Source: Nannocystis sp. (GTDB lineage Bacteria > Myxococcota_A > Polyangia > Nannocystales > Nannocystaceae). From it: a stretch of 64,000 nt of DNA. Positions within the stretch are counted from its first letter, which is position 1. Each line of letters begins with the position of its first letter. Below the pieces are notes generated by a model, which made no database searches, was not told where the DNA came from, and saw only the letters and a list, made by a program, of their open reading frames with translations. Of this stretch, positions 1 to 7,444 are shown in pieces. Location: the NCBI GenBank assembly GCA_016712315.1, contig JADJRG010000013.1:2020001-2084000 (forward strand). Reading direction: 5' to 3'. A program made the position numbers and the translations under genes.

Positions 1-63
1 CCTCCGCGTGATCCGGAGGAGGAGCGCCTTGATCTTCGACGTCGCTGAGAGGTCGTCCTCCAT
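1..63 (-). CDS. possible 5' end of an unidentified gene running off the window
   Basis: An open minus-strand frame begins with ATG at 63 and runs off the left edge. Its 21 visible codons include Met-Glu-Asp-Asp-Leu followed by a basic, leucine-rich stretch, with no stop. No strong ribosome binding site is visible. The piece is too short to assign a family, and it could be chance in DNA this GC-rich. Confidence 0.2.
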   Translation of the reverse strand, partial: MEDDLSATSKIKALLLRITRR

Positions 64-620
64 AGCATCAGGGATCTCAGATGCGGCGGGCGACCGCAAC
101 GGGCCTTTTCGGGCGTAGGGCTGCCGCCTCGTGTTGCTCCCCGCGCTCACCCGCCGGCCTCGACCTCACCCTCCGGGCCGCCCAGGCCCACCTCCCCGCG
201 CGCGCTCGTGGGTCGTCGAGCTCGGGCAGATCGCCCACCCCAGCCGTGACGCGTGGATCGGTCCGAATGACACGATCGCGCAGGCGATGTTGCAGGGAAT
301 GTTTCACGGCGCGCAGGTGAGCCGGCGAACTTTCACGGCGACATGGGCGGTGAACTCGTGGTTTGGCGGGCGCTGGCTGGGTGCATCACAAAACGCGCGG
401 CCCGAGCGAATCCGCCCCGGCTTCGAGCCGATTCGCTCGATGCCCGCGCGTTCTGTACCGCCGGCCGCGCGCATTCGCGTGGTCAGCGCAAACCCACGCC
501 CGGCCCCATCGGGCTTCGCGGCGCCATAGGCCCCCGTTTCTGCGGTTTTCGCGTGACCTAGGCCGATCCATGCCGATCGATGCGCGAACTCGTCGAGCGT
601 GCGCGACGCGAGGGCGATCC
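64..620. other. stretch without a recognised gene
   Basis: No frame here combines a plausible start, codon bias and a recognisable family. A short plus-strand stretch around 212-330 reads like protein (VVELGQIAHPSRDAW) but lacks a credible start and runs into unconvincing sequence, so it may be a gene relic. The rest looks like degraded intergenic DNA, in keeping with the mobile-element scars downstream. Confidence 0.4.
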
Positions 621-663
621 GTATTCTGATGAGATCTTATCGGCATTCGTATGAGATTCTGAT
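621..663 (+). promoter_or_regulatory. AT-rich repeat block just upstream of the coiled-coil gene, operator/promoter candidate
   Basis: In otherwise GC-rich DNA this block is AT-rich. It contains two direct copies of ATTCTGAT (623-630 and 656-663) and two of ATGAGAT (629-635 and 651-657). It ends only a few bases before the ATG at 667. Repeats at this position are typical of an autoregulatory operator, but the binding protein and the promoter are inference. Confidence 0.4.
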
Positions 664-666
664 CGC

Positions 667-1983
667 ATGCCGATGGACGACGGGCGCGAGGAGGGGCAGG
701 TGCGGGGAGGAGCAGGTGCCAAGGTCCAGGCGTACTGCCGCGCCCTGGTGGCCGACCTGCCGCGGGGGCGGCTCGGGTGTGCGATCGCCGAAGAGCTGCT
801 CGCGGGGGTGCCGATGGCTCACCGTCGGCGCTTGCCCGACGTCGTCGGCTCGGCGCCTTCGATCTTCCGTGCGCTGGTCGCGTGGGGGATCTTGCCCAGC
901 TCGCCGAGCGCGCGTGTGATGTCCGCGGCGCTGGAGTGCGTGGCGACGGTCTCGCCGCTGGTCGAGCGACGAAGCCCTCGGCTGTGGGTGCTTCGGCTCT
1001 CGCACTTCGCCGACGATCGATCGCCGCTCGCGCAGGCGGTTCGGCGCCGGATCCCCAACGACCTGATCGAGATGGAGCCCGCTCCGGATCGCGCGGCACG
1101 ACCCGCGGGGAGGCGAGCGAGCCGCGACGAACGCGACCGGCTCGCCGTCGAGTTAGCGGCGTCGAAGCGTGAGATCGAGCGCCAACAGGCAGCGCTGGAG
1201 GAGGTGCGCGGAGCGCTTACAGCCGCCGAGCAGGCGGCCACCGTCCTGCAGCAGCAGATCGATGCGGCGGTGCGGAGGGAGGCGCTCGCGTCGGAGCAGT
1301 CGACGAAGAAGAGCGAGCAGCTCGTGGTCGAGCGTCGACGGGTCGAGGCTGCCGAGAGGAGGAGCGCGGAGCTGGAGCGCCAAGGATCCGATGCGCTCAA
1401 GAAAATCGCCGCCTCTGAGGAGCGTGCAGACGCGCTGGAAGAGGAGCTACATGAGCAACGAATGATTGTGTTCGCGAGCGAGGCGACAGAGTCTGAGTTG
1501 ATGGGTGGGCTCGCTCGAGCCGAGGAGATGGTCGCCTCGGCCACGGAAGAGGCACGCGCCGCGACGACACGAGCGGCCGAGTTGGAGCGTAAGCTCGAAG
1601 TCGTGACGACGGCCGCAGCCGAGGCGAAGACGCAATCACAGAGCGAGCTCGCGGCTCTCCGTAAGGAGCTCGTCGAGCTGCGGAAGGTAGAGTACAGGCA
1701 GGCAGAGCGGATCAAGACCCTCGAGCTCTTGTCCTCGAAAGAGAGTTGGGAGCGGGCGACGATCGTGAAGGCGCTCGGTATGTCGACCTACGATGACCGC
1801 GTCATGATCGACGTGTTCAACGAGCGGATGAGCGCGCTCGATTCGGCCCTCGGGGAGCTCCGCGCGCTGCGGAAGATCCTCCGGGTAGGGCCGCAGGATC
1901 AACGGCCTCTTCAGGAGATCCTCGAGGCCGAGCTCCGCAGCCGCGCGACCGGCCAGCCCCCCAGCGATCCCCAGCGGCGCTGA
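667..1983 (+). CDS. long coiled-coil protein of unknown function
   Basis: The product is 438 residues. Residues 1-140 form a compact, probably helical domain I do not recognise. Residues about 150-360 are an almost unbroken heptad-rich coiled coil, heavy in Ala, Glu, Arg and Gln. Residues 365-438 form a shorter helical tail. There is no signal peptide or membrane segment, so it is cytoplasmic. The layout of an N-terminal globular domain plus a long coiled coil resembles KfrA-type DNA-binding or partition-associated proteins and some phage-resistance factors, but the N-terminal domain does not show the KfrA signature to my eye. ATG 667 is chosen because it follows directly on the AT-rich repeat block. 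The gene stands alone. Confidence 0.75.
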   Translation: MPMDDGREEGQVRGGAGAKVQAYCRALVADLPRGRLGCAIAEELLAGVPMAHRRRLPDVVGSAPSIFRALVAWGILPSSPSARVMSAALECVATVSPLVERRSPRLWVLRLSHFADDRSPLAQAVRRRIPNDLIEMEPAPDRAARPAGRRASRDERDRLAVELAASKREIERQQAALEEVRGALTAAEQAATVLQQQIDAAVRREALASEQSTKKSEQLVVERRRVEAAERRSAELERQGSDALKKIAASEERADALEEELHEQRMIVFASEATESELMGGLARAEEMVASATEEARAATTRAAELERKLEVVTTAAAEAKTQSQSELAALRKELVELRKVEYRQAERIKTLELLSSKESWERATIVKALGMSTYDDRVMIDVFNERMSALDSALGELRALRKILRVGPQDQRPLQEILEAELRSRATGQPPSDPQRR

Positions 1984-2100
1984 GGGGGATCAGGGCGCCG
2001 ACGCGGGGGGCTCTACGGCCAGATCAGCAGGCTTCCAAGGCACGCGCTCCCCTCCCTCGCGCGCCCCACGCTCGCCGATACCAGGCATTGTCTCACCCTG

Positions 2101-2663
2101 ATGCAGCCGCTCAGCATCGACCACATCTTCCTCCTCGTCGAGCCTGAGGGCCACGAGATCGCGGCGCTACATCGCCTCGGCCTGACCGACACGTACCGCC
2201 GCGCTCACCCCGGGCAGGGCACCCAGAACGCCTGCTTCGCCTTCGACAACCTCTACCTCGATCTCCTCTGGCTCACCGACGAGGCCGACGCGCGCGCCCC
2301 CGCGATCGCCCGCACCCGCCTCTGGGAGCGCAGCCAGTGGCGCGCGCAGGGCACCTGTCCCTTCGGCCTCGCGCTCCGCGGCGACCTCGCCGCCGTCGGC
2401 GCCCCCACCTGGGACTATCGGCCCCCCTACCTCCCGCCCGATCAGAGCGTCCCGATCGCTACCAGCAGCGACGATCCCACCTCGCCGATGGTCTTCGTCT
2501 CGCCTGGGCGCGACGCCCCCGCCGCGTGGCCCGCCCACCGCCGCGACGACCTCCAGCACCCCGCCGGCTTCGGCCCGATCCTCGCGGTCGAGCTCGGCCT
2601 CCCCGCCCACGCCGCCGCCGACCCGCGCCTTCGCCCCCTCACGTGCTCGCTCCCTGGCCTCAC
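2101..2663 (+). pseudogene. VOC/glyoxalase-like protein, 3' end destroyed by IS91 copy 1
   Basis: From ATG 2101 about 188 residues match the glyoxalase-like (VOC) fold: an opening IDHIFLLVEPEG strand with the usual early His, then NACFAFDNLYLDLLWL, the characteristic second strand pair of this family. Near 2664 the reading switches abruptly into sequence shared with the IS91-family transposase, in a different frame from that transposase, and stops at 2820. Loss of the C-terminal part makes function unlikely. The original substrate cannot be inferred. Confidence 0.75.
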
Positions 2664-3663
2664 CCGCTGCACGCCGGGGTATTCACGGCGGTGCAGCGCT
2701 TCCGCAGCGACCTCGGCCTCTACGTGCATCTGCACTGCCTCGTCACGGATGGCGCCTTCGAGGAGGCTGACGCCGACGTACGCTTCCTGCCTGCGCGGGC
2801 GCCGACGCAAAGGCGCATGACCGCCGTGCTCGCGCAGGTCCACAAGGCCGTCGCCGCCGACGCCGAGGACGACGACCTCGACCTCGACCCGGCGCTCGCC
2901 GCCTGCGTGCAGCTCGCCCTCGCCGGCCCACACACCGCCGCGCCGCAGGAGCCCGCGGCCCGGCCGTCGTTGACGCTCTCCGCGTTCGGCATGCACCTGC
3001 ACGCCGCGACCACCGTCGACGGTCGCGACCGCAAGCAGCTCGAAAGGCTCTGCCGGTACCTGTTGCGGCCGCCCTTCGCCCACGACGCCGTCAAGGCGCT
3101 GCCCGACGGCCGGGTGCGCGTGCTCTTCAAGGCTCCCTGGCGCAGCGGCGTCGCCCATGCCGACATGACCGCGGACAAGTTCCTCGCCCGCCTCTGCGCG
3201 CTCGTGCCGCCTCCGGGCTTTCACATGCTCCGTTACTACGGGGTGTTTGCGAGCCACCACCACCTCCGCGCCCGCATCGTCCCGGCCGCCGCCGCGAGCG
3301 TCCTCGAGGTCGTCTCCGACCCCGACGACATCGCCCGCGTGCTCCACGGCGCCCGCGCTCCACCGCCCCGACCGCGCCCCGACCCTCTGGGCCAAGTCTT
3401 GTTGTTCGCCGGCTGACCGCGCGCTCCTCGCGTCGCGCCAGGCGGCCCCTTGCCGCTCGCCGGACGCGGAGCTCGCTCCCGGGAAGCTTGGCGTGTGTTG
3501 TCACACAAACGACCTATGCAGCAACCTTCGGACGGCCCGAACGGCAACGAAGTCAACCTCCCGGCCCCCCTCCGCGCGGATGCCGCGAGAGCCCCGTACC
3601 CGGCCGCCGGACCAAAATCTGGCTTTGAACCTCTTAGGCGCTGGCTTTGAACCTCTTAGGCGC
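2664..3663 (+). mobile_element. IS91-family element copy 1, 5'-truncated and internally deleted
   Basis: This copy keeps the transposase from just upstream of the HUH motif (HLHCLVTDG) to the C-terminal end at 3416, then about 250 bp of non-coding right end. Compared with copy 3 it lacks the N-terminal zinc-binding domain. It also has an in-frame internal deletion after RIVPAAAA (about 3296) that removes the linker and the C-terminal CRKCGG zinc knuckle. The right end finishes in a tandem repeat at 3620-3663. It cannot encode an active transposase but may retain a terminal recognition site. Confidence 0.85.
3620..3663 (+). repeat. 22-bp terminal tandem duplication of IS91 copy 1
   Basis: Two exact 22-bp units (3620-3641 and 3642-3663) abut, each containing TTTGAACCTCTTAGGCGC. 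Copy 3 ends in the same core, also duplicated, but with a 40-bp period. This marks the right boundary of the element and is probably the transposase recognition end. Confidence 0.85.
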
Positions 3664-3813
3664 GACGAGCGAAAGGATCGCCCACACGAGGAGCGGCTGC
3701 CAAGCGTCGGGGCGATGCCGCCGGACCACGGTCGCGACGACGATGACGATGCCGGCGCCGCAGGCCAACCGAACGGCGGCCGCCAGGAGCGGGACGATCG
3801 AGCTGAGGACCAT
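3634..3813 (-). pseudogene. N-terminal remnant of a small membrane protein cut by IS91 copy 1
   Basis: From ATG at 3813 on the minus strand, about 50 residues read as two hydrophobic segments separated by a basic loop (IVPLLAAAVRLACGAG, GIVIVVATVVRRHR, WQPLLVWAILSLVA). The frame then enters the IS91 end near 3663 and meets a stop inside the TTAGGCGC terminal repeat. The original gene must have been longer. The family is not recognisable. Confidence 0.55.
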
Positions 3814-3892
3814 GCTGAAACCGTAGCTCGTGCGCCGCGGGACACGCTACGAAGCGGGCGCGGCGCCGGCGGGGTACACTCGCTCTCGGCGC

Positions 3893-4405
3893 ATGACCCC
3901 CGAATCCGCTCTCGCGATGGCTCGCTACAACCGCTGGATGAACGAGAAGCTCTACAGCGCGGCAGAGGCGCTCACCGACGCCGAGCGAAAGTGCGATCGC
4001 GGGGCGTTCTTCGGGTCGCTCCACCGGACGCTCAACCATCTGCTCCTCGCCGACCGCGTGTGGCTCGGGCGCTTCAACGGCGTTGCGCTGCTGGACGGAG
4101 AGCTCGGACCGGGAGGGATCCGCGCGCTCGATCAGGAGCTCTACGAAGACTTCGACGCGCTTCGGCGCGAGCGCGTGAAGACGGACGACGCGCTCGACGC
4201 GTACGTCGCGACGCTGACACCGGAGAAGCTCGCGGCCGACCTCCGCTACGTCCGGAGGGGCGCGGTCCACGAGTTCCCTCTCTGGCACGCCGTGCTCCAC
4301 CTGTTCAATCATCAGACGCACCACCGCGGTCAGGTCACGACGCTGCTCATGCAGGCGGGGCGCGATCCGGGCGTGACGGATCTCGTCGCGCTCCTCCGCA
4401 GCTGA
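3893..4405 (+). CDS. DinB family protein
   Basis: The 170-residue product fits the DinB/DfsB four-helix bundle. The N-terminal helix has MARYNRWMNEKL. A metal-ligand helix carries RTLNHLLLADRVWLGRF, and the C-terminal ligands lie in HLFNHQTHHRGQ, giving the usual three-His site. Members are metal-binding proteins, some acting as thiol-dependent transferases; the substrate here is unknown. ATG 3893 starts directly at the conserved first helix, so it is preferred over upstream codons. The next gene starts 12 bp downstream, suggesting co-transcription. Confidence 0.9.
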   Translation: MTPESALAMARYNRWMNEKLYSAAEALTDAERKCDRGAFFGSLHRTLNHLLLADRVWLGRFNGVALLDGELGPGGIRALDQELYEDFDALRRERVKTDDALDAYVATLTPEKLAADLRYVRRGAVHEFPLWHAVLHLFNHQTHHRGQVTTLLMQAGRDPGVTDLVALLRS

Positions 4406-4417
4406 GGAGAGAAGGCG

Positions 4418-4720
4418 ATGGGATCCCCTCGACGCGAAGCACGACCCGAACCCGTGAGCCACACGCGCTTGCCGGGAGGCGCGGTCCACGCCCTCCCCCC
4501 GGACTTGCGCGACGCGCTCGGCGCGCGCTCCGTGGCGCTCGCCGCCTGGATGGACATCACTCCCCTCGCCCGCAACGAGTTCATCTGCTGGATCGAGGAC
4601 GCAAAGCAAGCCGTCACTCGCGAACGCCGCATTCGCAGGACGTGCGAGGAGCTCGAAGAGGGCCAGCGCCGCCCGTGCTGCTGGCCCGGATGCAAGCACC
4701 GCGAGCACACGGGCCGCTGA
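4418..4720 (+). CDS. YdeI/OmdA-type protein (bacteriocin-protection family)
   Basis: The 100-residue product matches the C-terminal half of YdeI/OmpD-associated proteins: DLRDALGARSVALAAWMDITPLARNEFICWIEDAKQ cannot be quoted whole, but its core LTPLARNEFI-like and RRIRRTCEEL elements are diagnostic (seen as ITPLARNEFICWIEDA and ERRIRRTCEEL). A Cys/His tail, CCWPGCKHRE, could bind metal. GGAGAGAAGG sits just before ATG 4418. Its role is poorly defined in any organism. It follows the DinB gene by 12 bp, so the two probably form one transcript. Confidence 0.8.
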   Translation: MGSPRREARPEPVSHTRLPGGAVHALPPDLRDALGARSVALAAWMDITPLARNEFICWIEDAKQAVTRERRIRRTCEELEEGQRRPCCWPGCKHREHTGR

Positions 4721-4730
4721 CCGGTCGTCC

Positions 4731-5267
4731 TCACCGCAGAGCGCCAGCGTCCGAGTGACGCGCCACGATCCGATCCCACACCACCTTCACCCGCGGCACG
4801 TCGCGGAGCGCGCGATGCGTGACCAGGAACAGGTCGTCGACCGGCCACTGCTCCGTCGCCGGGAGCAGCGCCTTCGCGAACGTGACCGGCACGAGACGGA
4901 AGAACGCGACGCTGGGCGCGGGGACGAGACCGACACCGACGCCTGCGGTGATCGCGGCGAGCGTCAGAGCGCACCCGCGGCGTGTCCGCGCCGACGTGGG
5001 TCGCGAGCCAGCGCGCGGCGGGCACGTGGGCGAGGCGCTCGCCCCAGAGACCCCGTCTCGCCCGCGGTCGAACAGCGACGCTCCGAGCGTGTCCTCGAGC
5101 GCGACGAGGCGGCGCGAGACCGTGGACCCGTCCACCCCGAGCGCCTCCGCGGCATCGCCCAAGGTGCGGTTTCGGCAGAGCGCGAGAAACAGTCGGACGT
5201 CATCCAAACGCAGGGGCTCTCGGCGGTCCTCGTCGGCGATTGGGCCCTTTGCGATGCATTGATGCAT
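4731..5267 (-). pseudogene. LysR-type transcriptional regulator, internally deleted and frameshifted
   Basis: The N-terminal 65 residues are a clear LysR winged helix-turn-helix (LRLDDVRLFLALC, TLGDAAEALGVDGSTVSRR, LEDTLGASLFDR). The C-terminal 90 residues are the end of the effector domain (GVGVGLVPAPSVAFFRLVP, LFLVTHRALRDVPRVKVVWD). Between them about 120 residues are missing. The join at about 5060-4965 passes through a second frame (VPAARWLATHVGAD). Family members have about 300 residues, against 178 open codons here. It is almost certainly non-functional as a regulator, although a bare DNA-binding fragment could still be made. Confidence 0.8.
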
Positions 5268-5268
5268 C
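5253..5268. promoter_or_regulatory. palindrome over the start of the LysR remnant
   Basis: GATGCAT-TG-ATGCATC is a perfect 16-bp palindrome. It overlaps the first ATG of the LysR remnant and contains a T-N-A core of the kind these regulators bind. It may be the former autoregulatory box, with the true start further inside the gene. This is inference from position and symmetry. Confidence 0.35.
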
Positions 5269-5299
5269 CGTCATCTTCGAGGCATGAACCGCGCGCGCC

Positions 5300-5384
5300 T
5301 CAGAGGTGCGCCATGCAGATCGGGTCCGGGGCGTTCGGATCGACGCGGCACCACGTGCCGTCTTCGCAGTCGTGATCGGTCTTG
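5300..5384 (-). pseudogene. C-terminal remnant of a Cys-containing secreted protein
   Basis: The minus strand encodes a short C-terminus with DHDCEDGTWCRVDPNAPDP and a final Cys before the stop at 5300. The Cys spacing is typical of the disulphide-rich tails of myxobacterial lipoproteins. Upstream on that strand it runs straight into the IS91 copy 2 fragment near 5385, so the rest of the gene is gone. Confidence 0.5.
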
Positions 5385-5790
5385 CCCGCTACCTGTTGCG
5401 GCCGCCATTCGCCCACGACGCCGTCAAGGCGCTGCCCGACGGCCGGGTGCGCGTGCTCTTCAAGGCGCCCTGGCGCAGCGGCGTCGCCCACGCCGACATG
5501 GCTGCGGACAAGTTCCTCGCCCGCCTCTGCGCGCTCGTGCCGCCTCCGGGCTTTCACATGCTCCGCTACTACGGGGTGTTTGCGAGCCACCACCACCTCC
5601 GCGCCCGCATCGTCCCGGCCGCCGCCGCGACGCCCGAGCTCCAGCTCGCGCTCGACCTCACCGCCGCCGCGAACGACACCTGCTCGCCGACCGATGCCTC
5701 GCCTCGGCCACGCCGACTCGGCTGGGCGAAGCTCCTGGCCCGCGTCTTCGCCGTCGACGTATGCAGCAACCTTCGGACGGCCCGAACGGC
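5385..5790 (+). mobile_element. IS91-family element copy 2, internal fragment with a deletion scar
   Basis: This piece corresponds to the transposase from YLLRPPFAHDAVK through RVFAVDV, including the catalytic-region RYYGVFASHHH. It then jumps directly to ATGCAGCAACCTTCGG, which in copy 1 lies downstream of the transposase stop. The zinc knuckle, the C-terminus and part of the right end are therefore deleted, and both element ends are missing. It is dead but marks past rearrangement. Flanking genes on both sides are truncated at its borders. Confidence 0.85.
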
Positions 5791-6071
5791 GCAGGCGGCA
5801 CCGTGAAGCCCCGGGCAGGGCCTCCGCCGATCCGATACGAGACCGCCTTCGCCGCCTCGTCGCGCGGCACACTGAGGGTCGCGGTGGTCACCGTGCGTCC
5901 GTCGTGCCGGGCGATCGTGGCGACGGGCGCCGCCGTCCACTCGATCTCGTCGAGCGACCATGTGACCGATGGCTCGTCGCCAGTGACCACCAGGAGGACC
6001 GAGACGCGCCAGCCGTCGGTCTCTGGGTCGGTGCCGAGGAAGCGAAGGATGGGGCCCAGGAGGATCGTCAT
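5791..6071 (-). pseudogene. N-terminal remnant of a phosphatase-like protein cut by IS91 copy 2
   Basis: From ATG 6071 about 94 residues remain, starting MTILLGPILRFLGTD and continuing as a beta-rich domain (WRVSVLLVV, VTWSLDEIEW, SVPRDEAAKAVSYRI). This looks like the N-terminal beta domain of some bacterial PhoD/alkaline-phosphatase-like metallophosphatases, from memory of the GPILRF opening. The frame ends at the IS91 fragment near 5791, so the catalytic domain is lost. The family call is tentative; the truncation is clear. Confidence 0.5.
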
Positions 6072-6107
6072 ACAAGAGGAGCGTCCACCTTCTCCATCAC
6101 GTCGCGG

Positions 6108-6440
6108 TCACGCCATGTCGAACGGTCGGTCAAGGCGGGCGCTCGCCGCCAGCGCGGCCGCCCTTGGCTCCAACTGATCCGGCTCATCCAGCCCCATCCG
6201 TTCGTGGAGGATCACCGCGAGCGATCGTCACGCGGGCGTCCCCTCGCGCGACTTGCGGTCGCGCGCGAAGGTCCACGCGGCAGCCCGCCTCGAGGTCCAT
6301 CGCGCGGAGCTCGGCCTCCTCCAGCGCCGCCCCGCCCACCTCGGGCGCCAGCGCCCGCCCTGCTGTGGTCCCAGGCATCGCGCCGACCATCGACGCCATC
6401 GCCATCGACGCCATCGCCAGCGCCGCCGCGATCCCCCGGG
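6108..6440 (-). pseudogene. degenerate secreted-protein relic
   Basis: The minus strand holds a signal-peptide-like stretch (IAAALAMASMAMASMVGAMPG) followed by LEEAELRAMDLEAGC, ending in one frame near 6192. A neighbouring frame continues as VILHERMGLDEPDQLEP to a stop at 6108. Together they look like one short secreted protein broken by a small indel. No family is recognised. Confidence 0.3.
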
Positions 6441-6707
6441 GCCGCCACCCGCATCGTGTGCGAAGACAATACCAGCCTCGCGGCGCGCGCGCGATCTCGC
6501 CGCGCCGAGCGGCTCCCGATCCGGCGTCGCCCCGGTGCCTTCAGCCCTCGGAGCCAGCGCCCTCGCAGACGCGTCGGGATGCACCGCGACCGACCGGCTC
6601 GGCCAGGGTCGGCGAGTGCCACTGGCGCGAAATCCTGGCGGGGCGGCCCGCCGCGTCGATGCGTCTTTGCGCGAGCGTCGGCCTGGGGCAGGCGGCAGAG
6701 TCGGATC

Positions 6708-7376
6708 GTGTGGCGCTGGATCATCGGACTCTCGCTCCTCTTCGGGCTGGTCGGTTGCGCTGGCGATGACGGTGTCTCCGCGAGTTCGGGCACCACGTCG
6801 TCGACGAGCACCGCGTCGACGAGCACGTCGTCGACGAGCACGACAGCAGATCCCACGGGAACGACGAACTCGGGCGCTGGAGTCTGCGAGGTCGAGGGGT
6901 GCGTGCGTTGGTTCGAGGATGTCGATTGCGAGGCGGAGTTCGCGGGTTGCCTGGGCAGCGAGCTGCTCTGCGCGATCCCGGCGGTCGTGTACGAGTCATC
7001 GGACGACCTCGAGCCCGCGATCCCCGAGCACGCCGGCGCGATCTGCCTGCTGGAGGCGCTGCGCGACCGTCGTCGGGGGCTCCTGGAGCTCCGCTGGGGG
7101 ATCCCGTTCGGCGTGCCCTACCTGAACGCGCGGATCTTCTCGCGCGGCGACGGGACGGCGCTCCTCTACGTGTACCAGACGCTCTGGGACGTCGGCTGGA
7201 CGTCCCGCTTCGCGGTCAGCAAGGTGATGGAGCTCCAGCCGCCGGGCTTCTTCCAGACCTGCCTCGACGACCCGCAGGACGCGACGCTGGCGGCGTGCCT
7301 GGTCGGCGCGCTGGACGTGCAGGTCGAGGCGTTGCCGTGGCTGACGGGCGCGTGCTCGCCCTTCGAGGGCTGCTGA
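6708..7376 (+). CDS. secreted lipoprotein of unknown function
   Basis: The 222-residue product starts at GTG 6708 with a short signal peptide (IIGLSLLFGLVGC, lipobox LVGC). A Ser/Thr linker of about 30 residues follows, then a Cys-rich globular domain of about 160 residues (six or more Cys) with no family I recognise. The lipobox predicts attachment to the cell envelope. The GTG start is chosen because it places the hydrophobic core right behind the N-terminus; the open frame extends much further upstream but through non-coding and IS sequence. The gene appears intact between two IS91 copies. Confidence 0.7.
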   Translation: MWRWIIGLSLLFGLVGCAGDDGVSASSGTTSSTSTASTSTSSTSTTADPTGTTNSGAGVCEVEGCVRWFEDVDCEAEFAGCLGSELLCAIPAVVYESSDDLEPAIPEHAGAICLLEALRDRRRGLLELRWGIPFGVPYLNARIFSRGDGTALLYVYQTLWDVGWTSRFAVSKVMELQPPGFFQTCLDDPQDATLAACLVGALDVQVEALPWLTGACSPFEGC

Positions 7377-7444
7377 CCCGGCTCATCGTCCCCCGTTGGC
7401 GAAGGTCATGAGGACCTCTCGCTTGCCACGCGCTGCCGGAGTTC

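Noticed and set aside
667..1983. Assignment of the coiled-coil protein as KfrA
   Set aside because: The N-terminal domain does not show the KfrA signature; only the overall layout is similar.
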